In this document: positions 23,628-32,990 of the stretch, in pieces | Layout of the letters: the number at the start of each line of letters is the position of its first letter | Position numbering within the stretch: position 1 is the first letter of the stretch | Source: Alphaproteobacteria bacterium UBA6411 | Lineage (GTDB): Bacteria > Pseudomonadota > Alphaproteobacteria > CAAGCB01 > CAG-977 | Reading direction: 5' to 3' | Assembly (NCBI GenBank): GCA_002438565.1 | Contig: DJPN01000008.1 | Coordinates: 1-42,800, forward strand | Length of the DNA: 42,800 nucleotides | Notes under the pieces: generated by a model | Told to the model about the DNA's origin: nothing | What the model saw: the letters and a program-made list of their open reading frames with translations, nothing else | The model's database searches: none | Made by a program: the position numbers and the translations under genes

Positions 23628-23708
23628 CCTTATCCCCTTTTGTTTTAAAGCGGGTATTATACACCGCTTGGCAAAAAAACAATGGCTTTTTTGACGAAAG
23701 GGCTTAAA

Positions 23709-24347
23709 ATGGCGCGCATGAAAAAAAGTTTAAAAATTTTTGCCGTCGTTTTCGTTCTTGCCGCCGTTATCGCGGGAGGATTTTACATTGTTCGACGCAA
23801 ACCCGTCGAAAATGAAATGACGCGCGGACTGATTGCCTACGAACAAGGAAACTTCAAATCCGCTTTGCGGGCGTTCCAAAACCAAGATTTGCTTTCCAAT
23901 CCGCAAGCATCCTTTATTCTGGGCGCGATGTATTATGCGGGAAAAGGCGTCAAAGCCGACAAGGAACGCGCTTTTTTGTATTATGAAAAGGCCGCCGTGT
24001 TCGGCTATGCGCCCGCGCAAACGACTCTGGCGGTTTTGTATGCACAAAAAGGCGATTGGGACAACGCCTACGCCTATGCGGAACAGGCCGCTTTGCAAAA
24101 CGATGCCGAAGCGCAAATGCTGCTGGGCGGGTGGTATGAAGCCGGACGCGGCGGACGGTTTAACACGCGCAAAGCCGTCCTTTTCTATGAAATGGCCGCG
24201 AAAAACGGTATGCTTGACGCGAAAACAGCCCTGTATCTGATTAACAAGGACGGCAAAATGGATTACGCTCCGAACAGTTTTGCGGCTAAACGGTGGCAGA
24301 GGAAAATAAAAAGGCAAAAAGCCTTGGAAAAGAAACTGCACGGATGA
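23709..24347 (+). CDS. Membrane-anchored Sel1-repeat protein
   Basis: A 212-residue protein with one N-terminal helix (IFAVVFVLAAVIAGGFYIV) flanked by lysines, then Sel1/TPR-like repeats, for example PQASFILGAMYYAGKGV and DAEAQMLLGGWYEAGRGG. The C-terminus is very basic. Repeats of this kind form superhelical scaffolds for protein binding; the partner is unknown. The ATG at 23709 has GAAAGGG six bases upstream and is preferred to 23682. Its stop overlaps the next Sel1 gene by four bases, so they form an operon. Confidence 0.75.
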   Translation: MARMKKSLKIFAVVFVLAAVIAGGFYIVRRKPVENEMTRGLIAYEQGNFKSALRAFQNQDLLSNPQASFILGAMYYAGKGVKADKERAFLYYEKAAVFGYAPAQTTLAVLYAQKGDWDNAYAYAEQAALQNDAEAQMLLGGWYEAGRGGRFNTRKAVLFYEMAAKNGMLDAKTALYLINKDGKMDYAPNSFAAKRWQRKIKRQKALEKKLHG

Positions 24348-25786
24348 AAACGCTTTTCTTCTGTTTGATTTTGCTGTTTTGCCGCCCTGCTTTTGCCGTT
24401 GAAGAACAAAAGGACACTTTTGACGACGGCGCAAACGCTTTTGTCGCAGGAAATTACGACGAAGCCGAACGCATTTTGAAACTGCACGCCAAAGAGCAGC
24501 CCAGCGCGGTTTATTTATTGCGCTTGATAAAAGCGTTGAGAAAAGAAAAGAAAATCGACACCCCCTCCTATCCCGTTTTTTTGGAACGTCTGTACAAAGG
24601 CGAAACCGACATGCTGGACAGACTGGGCATCGTTCCGCGCCGCAGCGCCGATTTGTCGGGCATCGCGGGCAGCATGTATTTGAACACGCTTATCGGCAAC
24701 GCCAAGCGCGGCGACGTTGCCGCAAAATACAACTTGGCTTTGCTGTACCAAGAGGGCATCGGCGTTCCGCGCAACTTCAAATCCGCCGCCGAAAACTTTA
24801 CCGCCGCCGCCGAAGCGGGACATTTGAACGCGCTGAATTCCATCGGGCTGTACACGCGGTTCGGCATCGGGACGAAAGCCGACGAAGCAAAAGCGGAACA
24901 ATATTTCAAACAGGCCGTTTTGCTGAACAACCCTTACGCTTTTTATAATCTGGCACAGTATTATCTGGATAAAAAAGACTACGTCCAAGCTTTCGTATTG
25001 GCGAATGTCGGCCGCAATCATTTGGATAAAAACGTCAATCGGAAAATATCCGCCCGCTTTTTGGAAATTTCAAAAAAAGCCGGAAAAAAGCTGTCGCCCC
25101 TGCAAACGGCGTATCTGGAACGGTTTTTGCCGTTTTGGCTGTCCCCCGTTTTAACCAAAGACGACTTGAACGGCCGGATTTACCCCAAAAAACTGCCTTT
25201 GCCGCCCGCTGACATGGTGCGTGAAACAAAATTTTTCTTTCCGCTGAAACGCGACGCGTTCGACGGCAAGTACAAAAAGTTTTTCCCGTTTATGCCCGCT
25301 TGGGTGCCGTTTGACATTGACCAGCCGTCCAATCCCGCTTTGGCGAGAAAAACGCCGCCCGCACCCTTTCCCGAAAGCGACGAAGCCGTCCGTACGCTTT
25401 ATTTCCGCGTCGCCAATCCGTCGACATTCCATTTTACGCTGGACAAACCCGAAAGCGCGATTCCCGTCATGACGGGGGATGTGTTTGAAATCATCGCATA
25501 CACAAAACTGCACGAAACCGAATCGACGCTGAAAGGCGCGCACAAATACATTGACAACACCGATTACAAAATCGTTCTGGAAAGCGCGGACGATGCTTTG
25601 ATTACCGACTACAAGCCCGTCTTAACGGCTTTATCGATTGAAACCCGCGATTCGGAAACGTGGCTGAGCCAAGTCTTTGAAGCCAAAAAGCCTGGAATCG
25701 CCCGCATCCGTTTCATCCCGACAACACCCGACGGATTCGCGCACACGCTGACGGTTCAAATATCGGACGGCAAACTACCGCAATAA
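24344..25786 (+). CDS. Exported Sel1-repeat protein with unrecognised C-terminal domain
   Basis: A 480-residue protein. The signal peptide MKTLFFCLILLFCRPAFAV is followed by TPR/Sel1-like repeats (GDVAAKYNLALLYQEGIGV, GHLNALNSIGLYTRFGIGT, NPYAFYNLAQYYLDKKDYV). From about residue 255 there are no repeats; a proline-rich linker leads to a C-terminal part of about 130 residues rich in beta-like strands (TLYFRVANPSTFHFTL to FAHTLTVQISDG), which I do not recognise. The ATG at 24344 is coupled to the previous gene (ATGA) and gives a clean signal peptide. The 3' end overlaps the convergent dsbD-like gene by 12 bases. Probably periplasmic; function unknown. Confidence 0.72.
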   Translation: MKTLFFCLILLFCRPAFAVEEQKDTFDDGANAFVAGNYDEAERILKLHAKEQPSAVYLLRLIKALRKEKKIDTPSYPVFLERLYKGETDMLDRLGIVPRRSADLSGIAGSMYLNTLIGNAKRGDVAAKYNLALLYQEGIGVPRNFKSAAENFTAAAEAGHLNALNSIGLYTRFGIGTKADEAKAEQYFKQAVLLNNPYAFYNLAQYYLDKKDYVQAFVLANVGRNHLDKNVNRKISARFLEISKKAGKKLSPLQTAYLERFLPFWLSPVLTKDDLNGRIYPKKLPLPPADMVRETKFFFPLKRDAFDGKYKKFFPFMPAWVPFDIDQPSNPALARKTPPAPFPESDEAVRTLYFRVANPSTFHFTLDKPESAIPVMTGDVFEIIAYTKLHETESTLKGAHKYIDNTDYKIVLESADDALITDYKPVLTALSIETRDSETWLSQVFEAKKPGIARIRFIPTTPDGFAHTLTVQISDGKLPQ

Positions 25787-27787
25787 GCCGACAATTTCGG
25801 ACGGCGTTATGATTTGCGGCAGAATCACGGGTTTTTCAGCGTTCGGCGCGTAATACACATACAGCGGAATACCGCCGCGGCCGAAGCTTTCAATCGCCGC
25901 CGTGATATCGTCGTTGCGCGTCGTCCAGTCGCCGAAAAACGCCGCGACTCCTTTGTCTTTGAAAGCTTTGACCGTATCGGCGTTTGCAAACGTTGTTTTA
26001 TCGTTGACCAAACAGGTCAGGCACCACTTCGCCGAAAACTTCAAAAACACCGGAATCCCCTGCTGACGGAAGCTTTCGACCGTATCCGTCCGGTAATCAA
26101 TCCATTCGATTTTTTCCGCTTCGGATTCCCCTTTCGGCGCAACGGCCGACAGAGCGTATCCGATGCTCAGCACCGTCAAAACAACGCAAAGTCCCGCCCA
26201 CAGTTTGAATTTCGGGTAGCTTTGCGCCACGCCGCACAGCCATGTCGCAAAGGCGGTCAATGTCAAGCAGGTCAATGCCCACGCCAAAGCCAAAGACCCC
26301 TCTTGCGCCGCCAGCACCCATAACAGCCACGCCGCCGCGCCGAACAAAGGAAATGCCAGAAAACGGCGAAACAGCATCAGCCACGCCCCGGGCTTCGGCA
26401 AAAATCTTGCGGTTTGCGGGAAAAATCCCAAAACAAGGAACGGCACCGCCAATCCGACGCCCATCGCCAGCAGCACCGCCATGGTCACGGGCGCCGGATT
26501 CATCAGTCCGTAGCCCAATGCCACCCCCATAAACGGCGCGGCGCAAGGGCTGGCGACAAACACCGCCAGAACGCCTGTTCCGAAATGCCCCAATCCGTGT
26601 TTGAAATTCATTCCGAAACCGGCCAATCCTTCCCCCACTGTAACCATATCGGAAAACAGCAATCCCAAAAAGAACATAAACAGGCTTAAAAACAGCACAA
26701 ACGGCGGATATTGCAGCTGGAATCCCCATCCCAGTTCCGCCCCCGCTTTGCGCAAAGCGACCAAAACGGCCCCGATAACGGCGAACGACGCCAGAACGCC
26801 CGCCGTATACAGCAAAGATTCGCGTTTCATTTGCGCCCCGTTTGTTTTGGCGGACAGCAGACTGAACGCTTTCAGCGACAAAACGGGAAACACGCACGGC
26901 ATCAGGTTCAACAGCAAGCCGCCCAGCAAAGCAAAAAACAGCGCGCTTAAAAACTCGCGCAAAACAAAAGTTTCAAACACGGGCAAAGAATCGTTCGTGC
27001 TTTCGGCGGAAACCTGGAATGCCGCCGTTTTATCCCCGAAATCATCGTAAAAAACAACCGTTCCTTTCAATTTTTCGGGATGTTCGTAATCTTCGGGCAA
27101 GGCTTTGGTCAAAAACAAAAACGCGTTGCCGTCCTTTATTTTCAGCGTTTGCGGCGCGTTATGCGTCAGCACTTTTCCGCTGTCGGGGAAAAAGTAGGCT
27201 TTTCGGACTTTTTCAAGCATCGGCAAACGCAGAACCAATCCCGCGCTTGTTTCATAAAAAACAGCGTCGGGCTGCGGCTGCGCCAACCCGTCCAAAACCG
27301 CCGTCAGTTCGGAATTGTCATCGCCTTCGATTCCGGCCGTGAAAAACGCCGTCGGTTCCGCCTGCATCGGCACGCACACATCTTTGCAAGCCAGCCATGC
27401 CGCTTTGGCTTTGATTTGCAGAATCTCGCCCTTATTCAACACAGAGGGCGCTTTGATTTTTATCGGAAAGTAAGCCTGCCCGTGATAGCCGTATTCCGTC
27501 AGCGTCCCGACGGAAAATTTTTCGGGCACCGTCCACAGCCGTTCGCCCGCCGAAAAACCGTCGGGCAAAGTCAGCGCCAGTTCCGTCGCTTCCCCCGCAT
27601 CGCCCGCGTTTTTCCAATAGACGTGCCAACCTGCAGGCATGGTCAGTTTCAAAGCGGCAATCAGTTCGCCCGACGGCAAAACGCCTTCTTTTTGCGTAAT
27701 CAAATCCGCTTGAATCGGGGCTTGGGCGGACGCTTGAAAAGCAAACAACACAGAAAATAACCAAAAAACAGATAAAAGCCGTTTCAT
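25775..27787 (-). CDS. DsbD/ScsB-family thiol:disulfide interchange protein
   Basis: A 670-residue protein that moves reducing power from cytoplasmic thioredoxin to the periplasm. Signal peptide ending AQA; a periplasmic N-terminal domain with the cysteine pair WLACKDVCVP; a central membrane domain with cysteines in LMPCVFPVLSLK and VASPCAAPFMG; and a C-terminal thioredoxin domain with active site KWCLTC. The large N-terminal domain resembles ScsB more than E. coli DsbD. Such proteins feed cytochrome c maturation or repair of oxidised periplasmic thiols. The gene stands alone between Sel1-repeat genes. Confidence 0.9.
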   Translation of the reverse strand: MKRLLSVFWLFSVLFAFQASAQAPIQADLITQKEGVLPSGELIAALKLTMPAGWHVYWKNAGDAGEATELALTLPDGFSAGERLWTVPEKFSVGTLTEYGYHGQAYFPIKIKAPSVLNKGEILQIKAKAAWLACKDVCVPMQAEPTAFFTAGIEGDDNSELTAVLDGLAQPQPDAVFYETSAGLVLRLPMLEKVRKAYFFPDSGKVLTHNAPQTLKIKDGNAFLFLTKALPEDYEHPEKLKGTVVFYDDFGDKTAAFQVSAESTNDSLPVFETFVLREFLSALFFALLGGLLLNLMPCVFPVLSLKAFSLLSAKTNGAQMKRESLLYTAGVLASFAVIGAVLVALRKAGAELGWGFQLQYPPFVLFLSLFMFFLGLLFSDMVTVGEGLAGFGMNFKHGLGHFGTGVLAVFVASPCAAPFMGVALGYGLMNPAPVTMAVLLAMGVGLAVPFLVLGFFPQTARFLPKPGAWLMLFRRFLAFPLFGAAAWLLWVLAAQEGSLALAWALTCLTLTAFATWLCGVAQSYPKFKLWAGLCVVLTVLSIGYALSAVAPKGESEAEKIEWIDYRTDTVESFRQQGIPVFLKFSAKWCLTCLVNDKTTFANADTVKAFKDKGVAAFFGDWTTRNDDITAAIESFGRGGIPLYVYYAPNAEKPVILPQIITPSEIVGLLR

Positions 27788-27866
27788 TTTTCGCTCTTTT
27801 AGCTTAGAATTTTCGACAGGCGGTCAAATTTGCCGTTCCGTTTACATTATTTAGGGATACAGGTTC

Positions 27867-28577
27867 GTGTTCAAGGTATTTCTTTTTTCTTTGCCGTTTT
27901 TTGTTCAAAGCACCGTCGCCGCCGCGCAGACAACAAGTCTGCAGGATTCATCCGAAGCCATGCTGGCGAAGTACATCAACGCCAGCGCTGTTTGCGCAAA
28001 AATGACGGATCCCTCCGCTTTGTATGAACGCGGCATGATGCTGTTGGAAGACCAAACCGAAGAATCCTTTACCGCCGCCGCGGACTGCTTCACATCCGCC
28101 GCGATGCGCAATCACACGGATGCGCAAATCGAACTGGGAAAGCTTTACGAATCGGGAAAAGGCGTGCCGTTCAGCAATATTTTCGCCTACAAATGGTTTC
28201 AAACCGCCGTTTTGCTGGGAAACGAAAAAGCCGTTCCTTACCGCAACAAAATCGAATCAAGCATGAATCTGGATGAAATTTCCATGGCGAACCCGCTGAT
28301 TCAAGACACGCTGTCTTTGATTGAAACCTATGACGCTCGCCAACAAAAGGAAATCGAACAGTACGAAGAGGATGTCGGCGAAAAATACCGCGACTTCGGC
28401 GTCGATTTGCAGCAATTCCAAGACAAACCTGAAGAAAAGAAAGAAGAAACTTCCGGCAGCCTTTTGATTGACGCGCTCATCCGCGACGAACACAGGCGCG
28501 AAGCAGCCGCCAAAAAGGCCGCCGCAAAGAAAGCGCTCGACGAAGCAAAAGCCGCCGAAAAAAAACAAACGGATTAA
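27867..28577 (+). CDS. Exported Sel1-repeat protein with charged coiled C-terminus
   Basis: A 236-residue protein starting with GTG at 27867. The signal peptide (FLFSLPFFVQSTVAAAQ) is followed by one or two Sel1-like repeats (ESFTAAADCFTSAAMRNH and TDAQIELGKLYESGKGVPF), then a mostly helical charged region with a lysine/alanine-rich tail (AAAKKAAAKKALDEAKAAEK) that may form a coiled coil. An AGG ribosome binding site is weak. Its stop shares TTAA with the convergent rodA stop. Likely periplasmic scaffold; function unknown. Confidence 0.68.
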   Translation: MFKVFLFSLPFFVQSTVAAAQTTSLQDSSEAMLAKYINASAVCAKMTDPSALYERGMMLLEDQTEESFTAAADCFTSAAMRNHTDAQIELGKLYESGKGVPFSNIFAYKWFQTAVLLGNEKAVPYRNKIESSMNLDEISMANPLIQDTLSLIETYDARQQKEIEQYEEDVGEKYRDFGVDLQQFQDKPEEKKEETSGSLLIDALIRDEHRREAAAKKAAAKKALDEAKAAEKKQTD

Positions 28578-29716
28578 TCGTCATACGCGCCGCGGCGTCC
28601 GATTTGAACGTCGCGGTTGACGTTGACGCACTCTATCAGTCCGAACGAAAACATCAATGTCAGCATGACCGTGCCGCCGTATGAAATCATCGGCAAAGGC
28701 ACGCCGACAACGGGCAGCAGTCCCATTACCATCGCAATGTTGATAAACACATACAAAAACAGATTCGCCGACAGCCCCAATGCCAGCAAACGCCCGAAAA
28801 AGCTGGTGGAACGGAACGCTATCACGCATCCGTAGAAAATCAAAACCAAATACAAAACCAGCAGCGATACGGATCCTATCAGTCCGAATTCTTCCGCCAA
28901 AACGGTAAAGATGAAATCGGTTTGCTTTTCGGGCAGAAAGTTTAAACGGCTTTGCGTTCCCTGTAAAAAACCTTTGCCGAAAATGCCGCCCGACCCCAAT
29001 GTGATTTTGGATTGCAGGATATGATATCCTTTGCCCAGCGGATCGCGTTCGGGGTCAAGAAAAGTGTACACGCGTTCTTTTTGATAATCGTGCAGGAAAC
29101 GCCAGCCTATCGGCAGGGACAGCAGTCCAAAAAGTCCGACAACGCCGAATTTCCATATCTGAACGCCGACCAGAAAAAACAAAACAACCGCCCCCGACGC
29201 CATCAGCACCGCCGTTCCCAAATCCGGCTGTTTCAAAACCAGCGCAACGGGCAGCAAAACCATCAGCGACGGTGCGACCAGATAGGACATGCTTTGCGCG
29301 TCCTGCAGCGATCCGCCGTGAAAATACCGCGACAAAGCCAAAATCAGCGCGATTTTCATCAGTTCGGACGGCTGGACTTTAACAAAGCCCAAGTTCAGCC
29401 ACCGCTGGGCGCCCATGGCGTCGTGGCCGAAAAATTCGACAATGAACAGCATCACCACGGCGACGGTGTAAAAAGCGTAGGCGTATTTCAGCCAAAACCG
29501 CAAATTCGTCATACCGACGACAATCATCACGCCGAACCCCAAGCAAAAGCGGACAAACTGCTTCGACGCCCACGGATTCCAATTTCCGTTCGCGGCGGCG
29601 TACAAAACAACCAACCCTGTCGCGGCAACCATGCACACCAGAAAAACATAAAACCAGCTGAGGCGCATAAAGCGGTCTTTCAGCGTCATTTCCGTATTGC
29701 GAAAACAAAAGCTCAT
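28574..29716 (-). CDS. rodA: Peptidoglycan glycosyltransferase RodA (SEDS family)
   Basis: A 380-residue membrane protein with about ten helices. Characteristic SEDS parts are AQRWLNLGFVKVQPSELMK, VLKQPDLGTAVL, ERVYTFLDPERDPLGKGYHILQS, FLPEKQTDFIFTVLAEEFG and the C-terminal PVVGVPLPMISYGGT. RodA polymerises lipid II together with PBP2 for lateral wall growth. Its ATG overlaps the mrdA stop (ATGA). Internal ATGs at codons 10 and 17 are alternative starts. Confidence 0.96.
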   Translation of the reverse strand: MSFCFRNTEMTLKDRFMRLSWFYVFLVCMVAATGLVVLYAAANGNWNPWASKQFVRFCLGFGVMIVVGMTNLRFWLKYAYAFYTVAVVMLFIVEFFGHDAMGAQRWLNLGFVKVQPSELMKIALILALSRYFHGGSLQDAQSMSYLVAPSLMVLLPVALVLKQPDLGTAVLMASGAVVLFFLVGVQIWKFGVVGLFGLLSLPIGWRFLHDYQKERVYTFLDPERDPLGKGYHILQSKITLGSGGIFGKGFLQGTQSRLNFLPEKQTDFIFTVLAEEFGLIGSVSLLVLYLVLIFYGCVIAFRSTSFFGRLLALGLSANLFLYVFINIAMVMGLLPVVGVPLPMISYGGTVMLTLMFSFGLIECVNVNRDVQIGRRGAYDD

Positions 29717-31593
29717 TGTTTTCCCCCAGAAGAAATTATCGTCTTTCGCGGCTTGGCAGGAGATTGCCCCGCAGGATTCAGCGTCAGCGCCGCCCGCATA
29801 ATGTCGCGCGCAATCGGCGCTGCGTTGGTTGATCCGCCGCCGCCGTGTTCAATGACAACCGCCAGCGCGTAACGCGGATTGTCCGTCGGACCGAACGTTA
29901 CGAACAAAGCGTGGTTTCTGTCCTCCCACGGCAGATCCTCCTGCCGTTTCAGCCCTTGTTCGCGTTCTTTCATCGAAATGCGTTTGACCTGCGTTGTTCC
30001 CGTTTTGCCCGCTATCAGTTTGCCGTTGACGTCGACTTTCGCCGATTTCGCCGTTCCTTTGGGATTGTTGACGACTTCAAACATTCCGTCCCGCATCAGC
30101 TGCAAATAATTTTTGGAGATATTCAAATACTCCCCTCGCATGATATTCGGATTTCTGTTTTCGGGAACAATCAAAGTCGGTTTGACTTTAATGCCGTCGT
30201 TCGCCAATGCCGCAACCATTACCGCCAGCTGCAAGGGTGTCGCCAAAATCGCCCCCTGCCCGATGCCGACATTGTAAGTATCCCCCTGCAGCCATTGTTC
30301 GCCCAGCACCATTTCTTTCCAATGGCGCGTCGGCATCAGTCCCGCCTTTTCCCCCGGCAGATTGATGCCCGTCAAAGAACCGAAACCGAATTTTTTGGCC
30401 ATGGCGGCAATCTTGTCAATTCCCGTACGGCGCGCGACTTCGTAGAAATAGATATCGCATGAATGCATCAACGCTTCTTTCAAATTCAGTTCGCCGTGTC
30501 CGCCGCTTTTCCAGCAATGGAAGCGGTGGTTGCCCATCATGGTATAGCCCTTGCAGTCGATTTTCGTATCGGGGCGGATGACGCCCGCTTCCAGCGCCGC
30601 CAAAGCCACAACCATTTTAAAGGTCGAACCCGGGGAATACAGTCCGCCCAACGCTTTGTTCATCAGCGGCTTTTTGTCGTTGTTCGCCAAAGATTTCCAT
30701 TCTTCGGGCGTCAAACCGCGGTTAAACGCGTTCGGATCGAAAGCGGGCGTCGACACCATCATCAGCACTTCACCCGTGTAAATGTCCAGCAAAACCGCAC
30801 TGCCGCTTTCGTTTTTCATCCGCTTGTACGCGATTTCCTGCAACCGTTCGTCAATGGTCAAAGACAGCGATTTTCCCGCCACGCCTTCGTCGCGTTCGAT
30901 TTCGCGAATCACGCGCCCGACGGCGTTGACTTCGACCCTTTGCGCCCCTTCTTTGCCGCACAGTTCGGTATTATATTGAAGCTCGATGCCCGATTTTCCG
31001 ATACGAAAACCGGGAAGCTTCCACAACGGGTTTCCGCTGGCCGCAATTTCCTGTTCCGTCACGATACCGACATAGCCCGACACATGCGCCGCGTATTCGC
31101 CGCAGGGATAATAACGGCTCAGCCCCTCATCAATGATAATCCCCGGCAAATCGGGCGCGTTCAGCTGAATCGCCGCCATTTCCTCCCATGACAGGTTTTC
31201 ACGGACGGTTACGGGGGTAAAGTCCCGCGAACGGCGGACTTCGCGGCGAATTCGTTGAATTTCACCGTCGGTCAGAGGCAAAATTTTGTTTAACGCCTCC
31301 AGCGTTGCGTTCAAATTGCCTTCGGTTTGTTCTGAAATTACCAAAGCGCGGAAGTTTTGATTGTTGTCCGCGATGACTTTGCCGAATCTGTCGTAAATCA
31401 GCCCGCGCGGAGGGGCAAGCAACCGCGTGCTGATGCGGTTTTCCTCCGCCAGCGTTTTATAGCGGTCGGATTCCAAAACCTGCAGATAATACATGCGTCC
31501 CAACAGAATCGACGACAGGAACAGCTGTCCGCCCGCCACCATCGCGGCGCGGCGCGTCAACATTTTGCCTTTGTCACCGTCACGCGTTATCAT
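29713..31593 (-). CDS. mrdA: Penicillin-binding protein 2 (peptidoglycan transpeptidase)
   Basis: A 626-residue class B PBP. One N-terminal helix (AAMVAGGQLFLSSILLG) anchors it; the pedestal domain starts at RLLAPPRGLIYDRFG; the transpeptidase has SxxK in YSPGSTFKM, SxN-type SCD in MHSCDIYFYEV and KTGT in AGKTGTTQ. It crosslinks glycan made by RodA. The frame stays open to 31710, but that would lie inside mreD; the ATG at 31593, overlapping mreD by 14 bases, gives the family length. An ATG at 31563 is also possible. Confidence 0.96.
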   Translation of the reverse strand: MITRDGDKGKMLTRRAAMVAGGQLFLSSILLGRMYYLQVLESDRYKTLAEENRISTRLLAPPRGLIYDRFGKVIADNNQNFRALVISEQTEGNLNATLEALNKILPLTDGEIQRIRREVRRSRDFTPVTVRENLSWEEMAAIQLNAPDLPGIIIDEGLSRYYPCGEYAAHVSGYVGIVTEQEIAASGNPLWKLPGFRIGKSGIELQYNTELCGKEGAQRVEVNAVGRVIREIERDEGVAGKSLSLTIDERLQEIAYKRMKNESGSAVLLDIYTGEVLMMVSTPAFDPNAFNRGLTPEEWKSLANNDKKPLMNKALGGLYSPGSTFKMVVALAALEAGVIRPDTKIDCKGYTMMGNHRFHCWKSGGHGELNLKEALMHSCDIYFYEVARRTGIDKIAAMAKKFGFGSLTGINLPGEKAGLMPTRHWKEMVLGEQWLQGDTYNVGIGQGAILATPLQLAVMVAALANDGIKVKPTLIVPENRNPNIMRGEYLNISKNYLQLMRDGMFEVVNNPKGTAKSAKVDVNGKLIAGKTGTTQVKRISMKEREQGLKRQEDLPWEDRNHALFVTFGPTDNPRYALAVVIEHGGGGSTNAAPIARDIMRAALTLNPAGQSPAKPRKTIISSGGKQ

Positions 31594-32125
31594 CTTCTTT
31601 GTCCAACAGATACAGGTGCAGCTTGGCACACGGAAAAACCAGCAAAGGATACGCCGCCAGCAGCAAAAGCCAGCTGAGCAGCGCAATGCCGACGGGTGTA
31701 AAGCGCGCATAGTTGATGGAAACGAACAGCCATTTCAAAAAATACGCGCCCAGGGACAAAACGACAAAGCCGAACCACACGAAACCGAACGGCTTGCCGT
31801 TCAAAAACCGTCTTTGCGAATCCGCCAACAGATAAAACACCGTAAAAACAAACGTGTTGATTCCCAACGGCGTGCCGTCCAGCAAATCCAACGCCACCCC
31901 GAATAAAAACGCGCTGATGACGGAAAAACGATCCGGCCTGTAAACGGCCCAATAAAAAATCGGAACCAAAGTCAGCGCCGGCCGAACCGACGAATACCCC
32001 GGCAAATACGTCGGCGCCACGGAAAACAACAAAATCAGCGCCGTCAGCAGCTTTGGCGATTCCATTCGCAGCCGCGCGGCCATTATTTTCCAAACGCTGG
32101 TGTTTACGGCAAAGTTGTTTCGCAT
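31580..32125 (-). CDS. mreD: Rod shape-determining protein MreD
   Basis: A 181-residue membrane protein with about five helices and the family segment FLFGVALDLLDGTPLGINTF followed by YLLADSQRRFL. It belongs to the elongasome with MreB and MreC. The gene overlaps mreC upstream by 22 bases and mrdA downstream, so translation is coupled. Internal ATGs at codons 15 and 21 are alternative starts that would remove the overlap. Confidence 0.9.
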   Translation of the reverse strand: MRNNFAVNTSVWKIMAARLRMESPKLLTALILLFSVAPTYLPGYSSVRPALTLVPIFYWAVYRPDRFSVISAFLFGVALDLLDGTPLGINTFVFTVFYLLADSQRRFLNGKPFGFVWFGFVVLSLGAYFLKWLFVSINYARFTPVGIALLSWLLLLAAYPLLVFPCAKLHLYLLDKEDDNA

Positions 32126-32970
32126 TTCGGATCCGCAATCAGACCTGAAAGGCCGTAATCGACAATACGCACCACTTCCAGATGATTCCTGTCCACAAAA
32201 GGACGGACTTTGACCACGCCGTCATTGACGGAAATCACCGTTCCGACGGGCAGTCCGGCCGGATACACACCCGCCACCCCCGATGTCGTCACCCTGTCGC
32301 CGACAGACACGCGGACATTGTTCGGAAAAGAAATCAGCTGCGGATATTCGGTATTGTCGCCCGTCAAAATCGCGGGCACGTCAATCGGTTCGATTTTCAC
32401 CGGCACGCGCGAGTTAATATCCGTAATCAGCAAAATCCGCGCCGCATTCACCCCGACGGACGCGACGCGGCCAACCAGCCCGTCGCCCGTCAAAACGACA
32501 TCGCCCTTTTCGATGTCTTGCTTGGTGCCGATGAAAGCAATCAAAGACTGGGCAAACGAATTTCCCGTATCGGCAATCACGCGCGCGGAAACGGAAACGG
32601 CTTCCGGCGGCGGAACATAATTAAGCAGCGCGCTTAAATACGCCGCTTCTTTTCTCAGCCGTTCGGTTTCCAGCTTTATCATGTTCAGCCGCTGGTTTTC
32701 TTCGCGCAGGCGGTTGTTTTCCTGCCGAATGGAAACCAATTCGTGAATATTTTGCATAAAGCGGGAAGCGGTTTCGGCGGGTTTTGACAACAAAGCCAGT
32801 ACGGGCGTCGCAATGTCGTTGAACAAAATCCGCCCTTTTTCGACCAGAATCGTATCGGCTTTTCCCAACAGCATCAGCCCGAACGCCGCCATGACCAAAG
32901 CCAACAGCCCGAAACGCTGCAGTTTCGTTCTGATTTGGTATAACGACGACGGGTTGCTCTGTTTTGCCAT
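32104..32970 (-). CDS. mreC: Rod shape-determining protein MreC
   Basis: A 288-residue bitopic protein: N-terminal helix LLALVMAAFGLMLLG, a coiled coil (about residues 70-110, VSIRQENNRLREENQRL), then the periplasmic beta-barrel domain with GDVVLTGDGLVGRVASVG and VTTSGVAGVYPAGLPVGTV. It links MreB filaments to PBP2 and RodA. AGGGATT precedes the ATG, 20 bases after mreB. Confidence 0.95.
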   Translation of the reverse strand: MAKQSNPSSLYQIRTKLQRFGLLALVMAAFGLMLLGKADTILVEKGRILFNDIATPVLALLSKPAETASRFMQNIHELVSIRQENNRLREENQRLNMIKLETERLRKEAAYLSALLNYVPPPEAVSVSARVIADTGNSFAQSLIAFIGTKQDIEKGDVVLTGDGLVGRVASVGVNAARILLITDINSRVPVKIEPIDVPAILTGDNTEYPQLISFPNNVRVSVGDRVTTSGVAGVYPAGLPVGTVISVNDGVVKVRPFVDRNHLEVVRIVDYGLSGLIADPKCETTLP

Positions 32971-32990
32971 GACTTAATCCCTAAATCGGA

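Noticed and set aside
31594..31710. Upstream extension of mrdA
   Set aside because: The cysteine/tryptophan-rich 39 residues lie inside mreD and are absent from PBP2 proteins; the start at 31593 gives the normal length.
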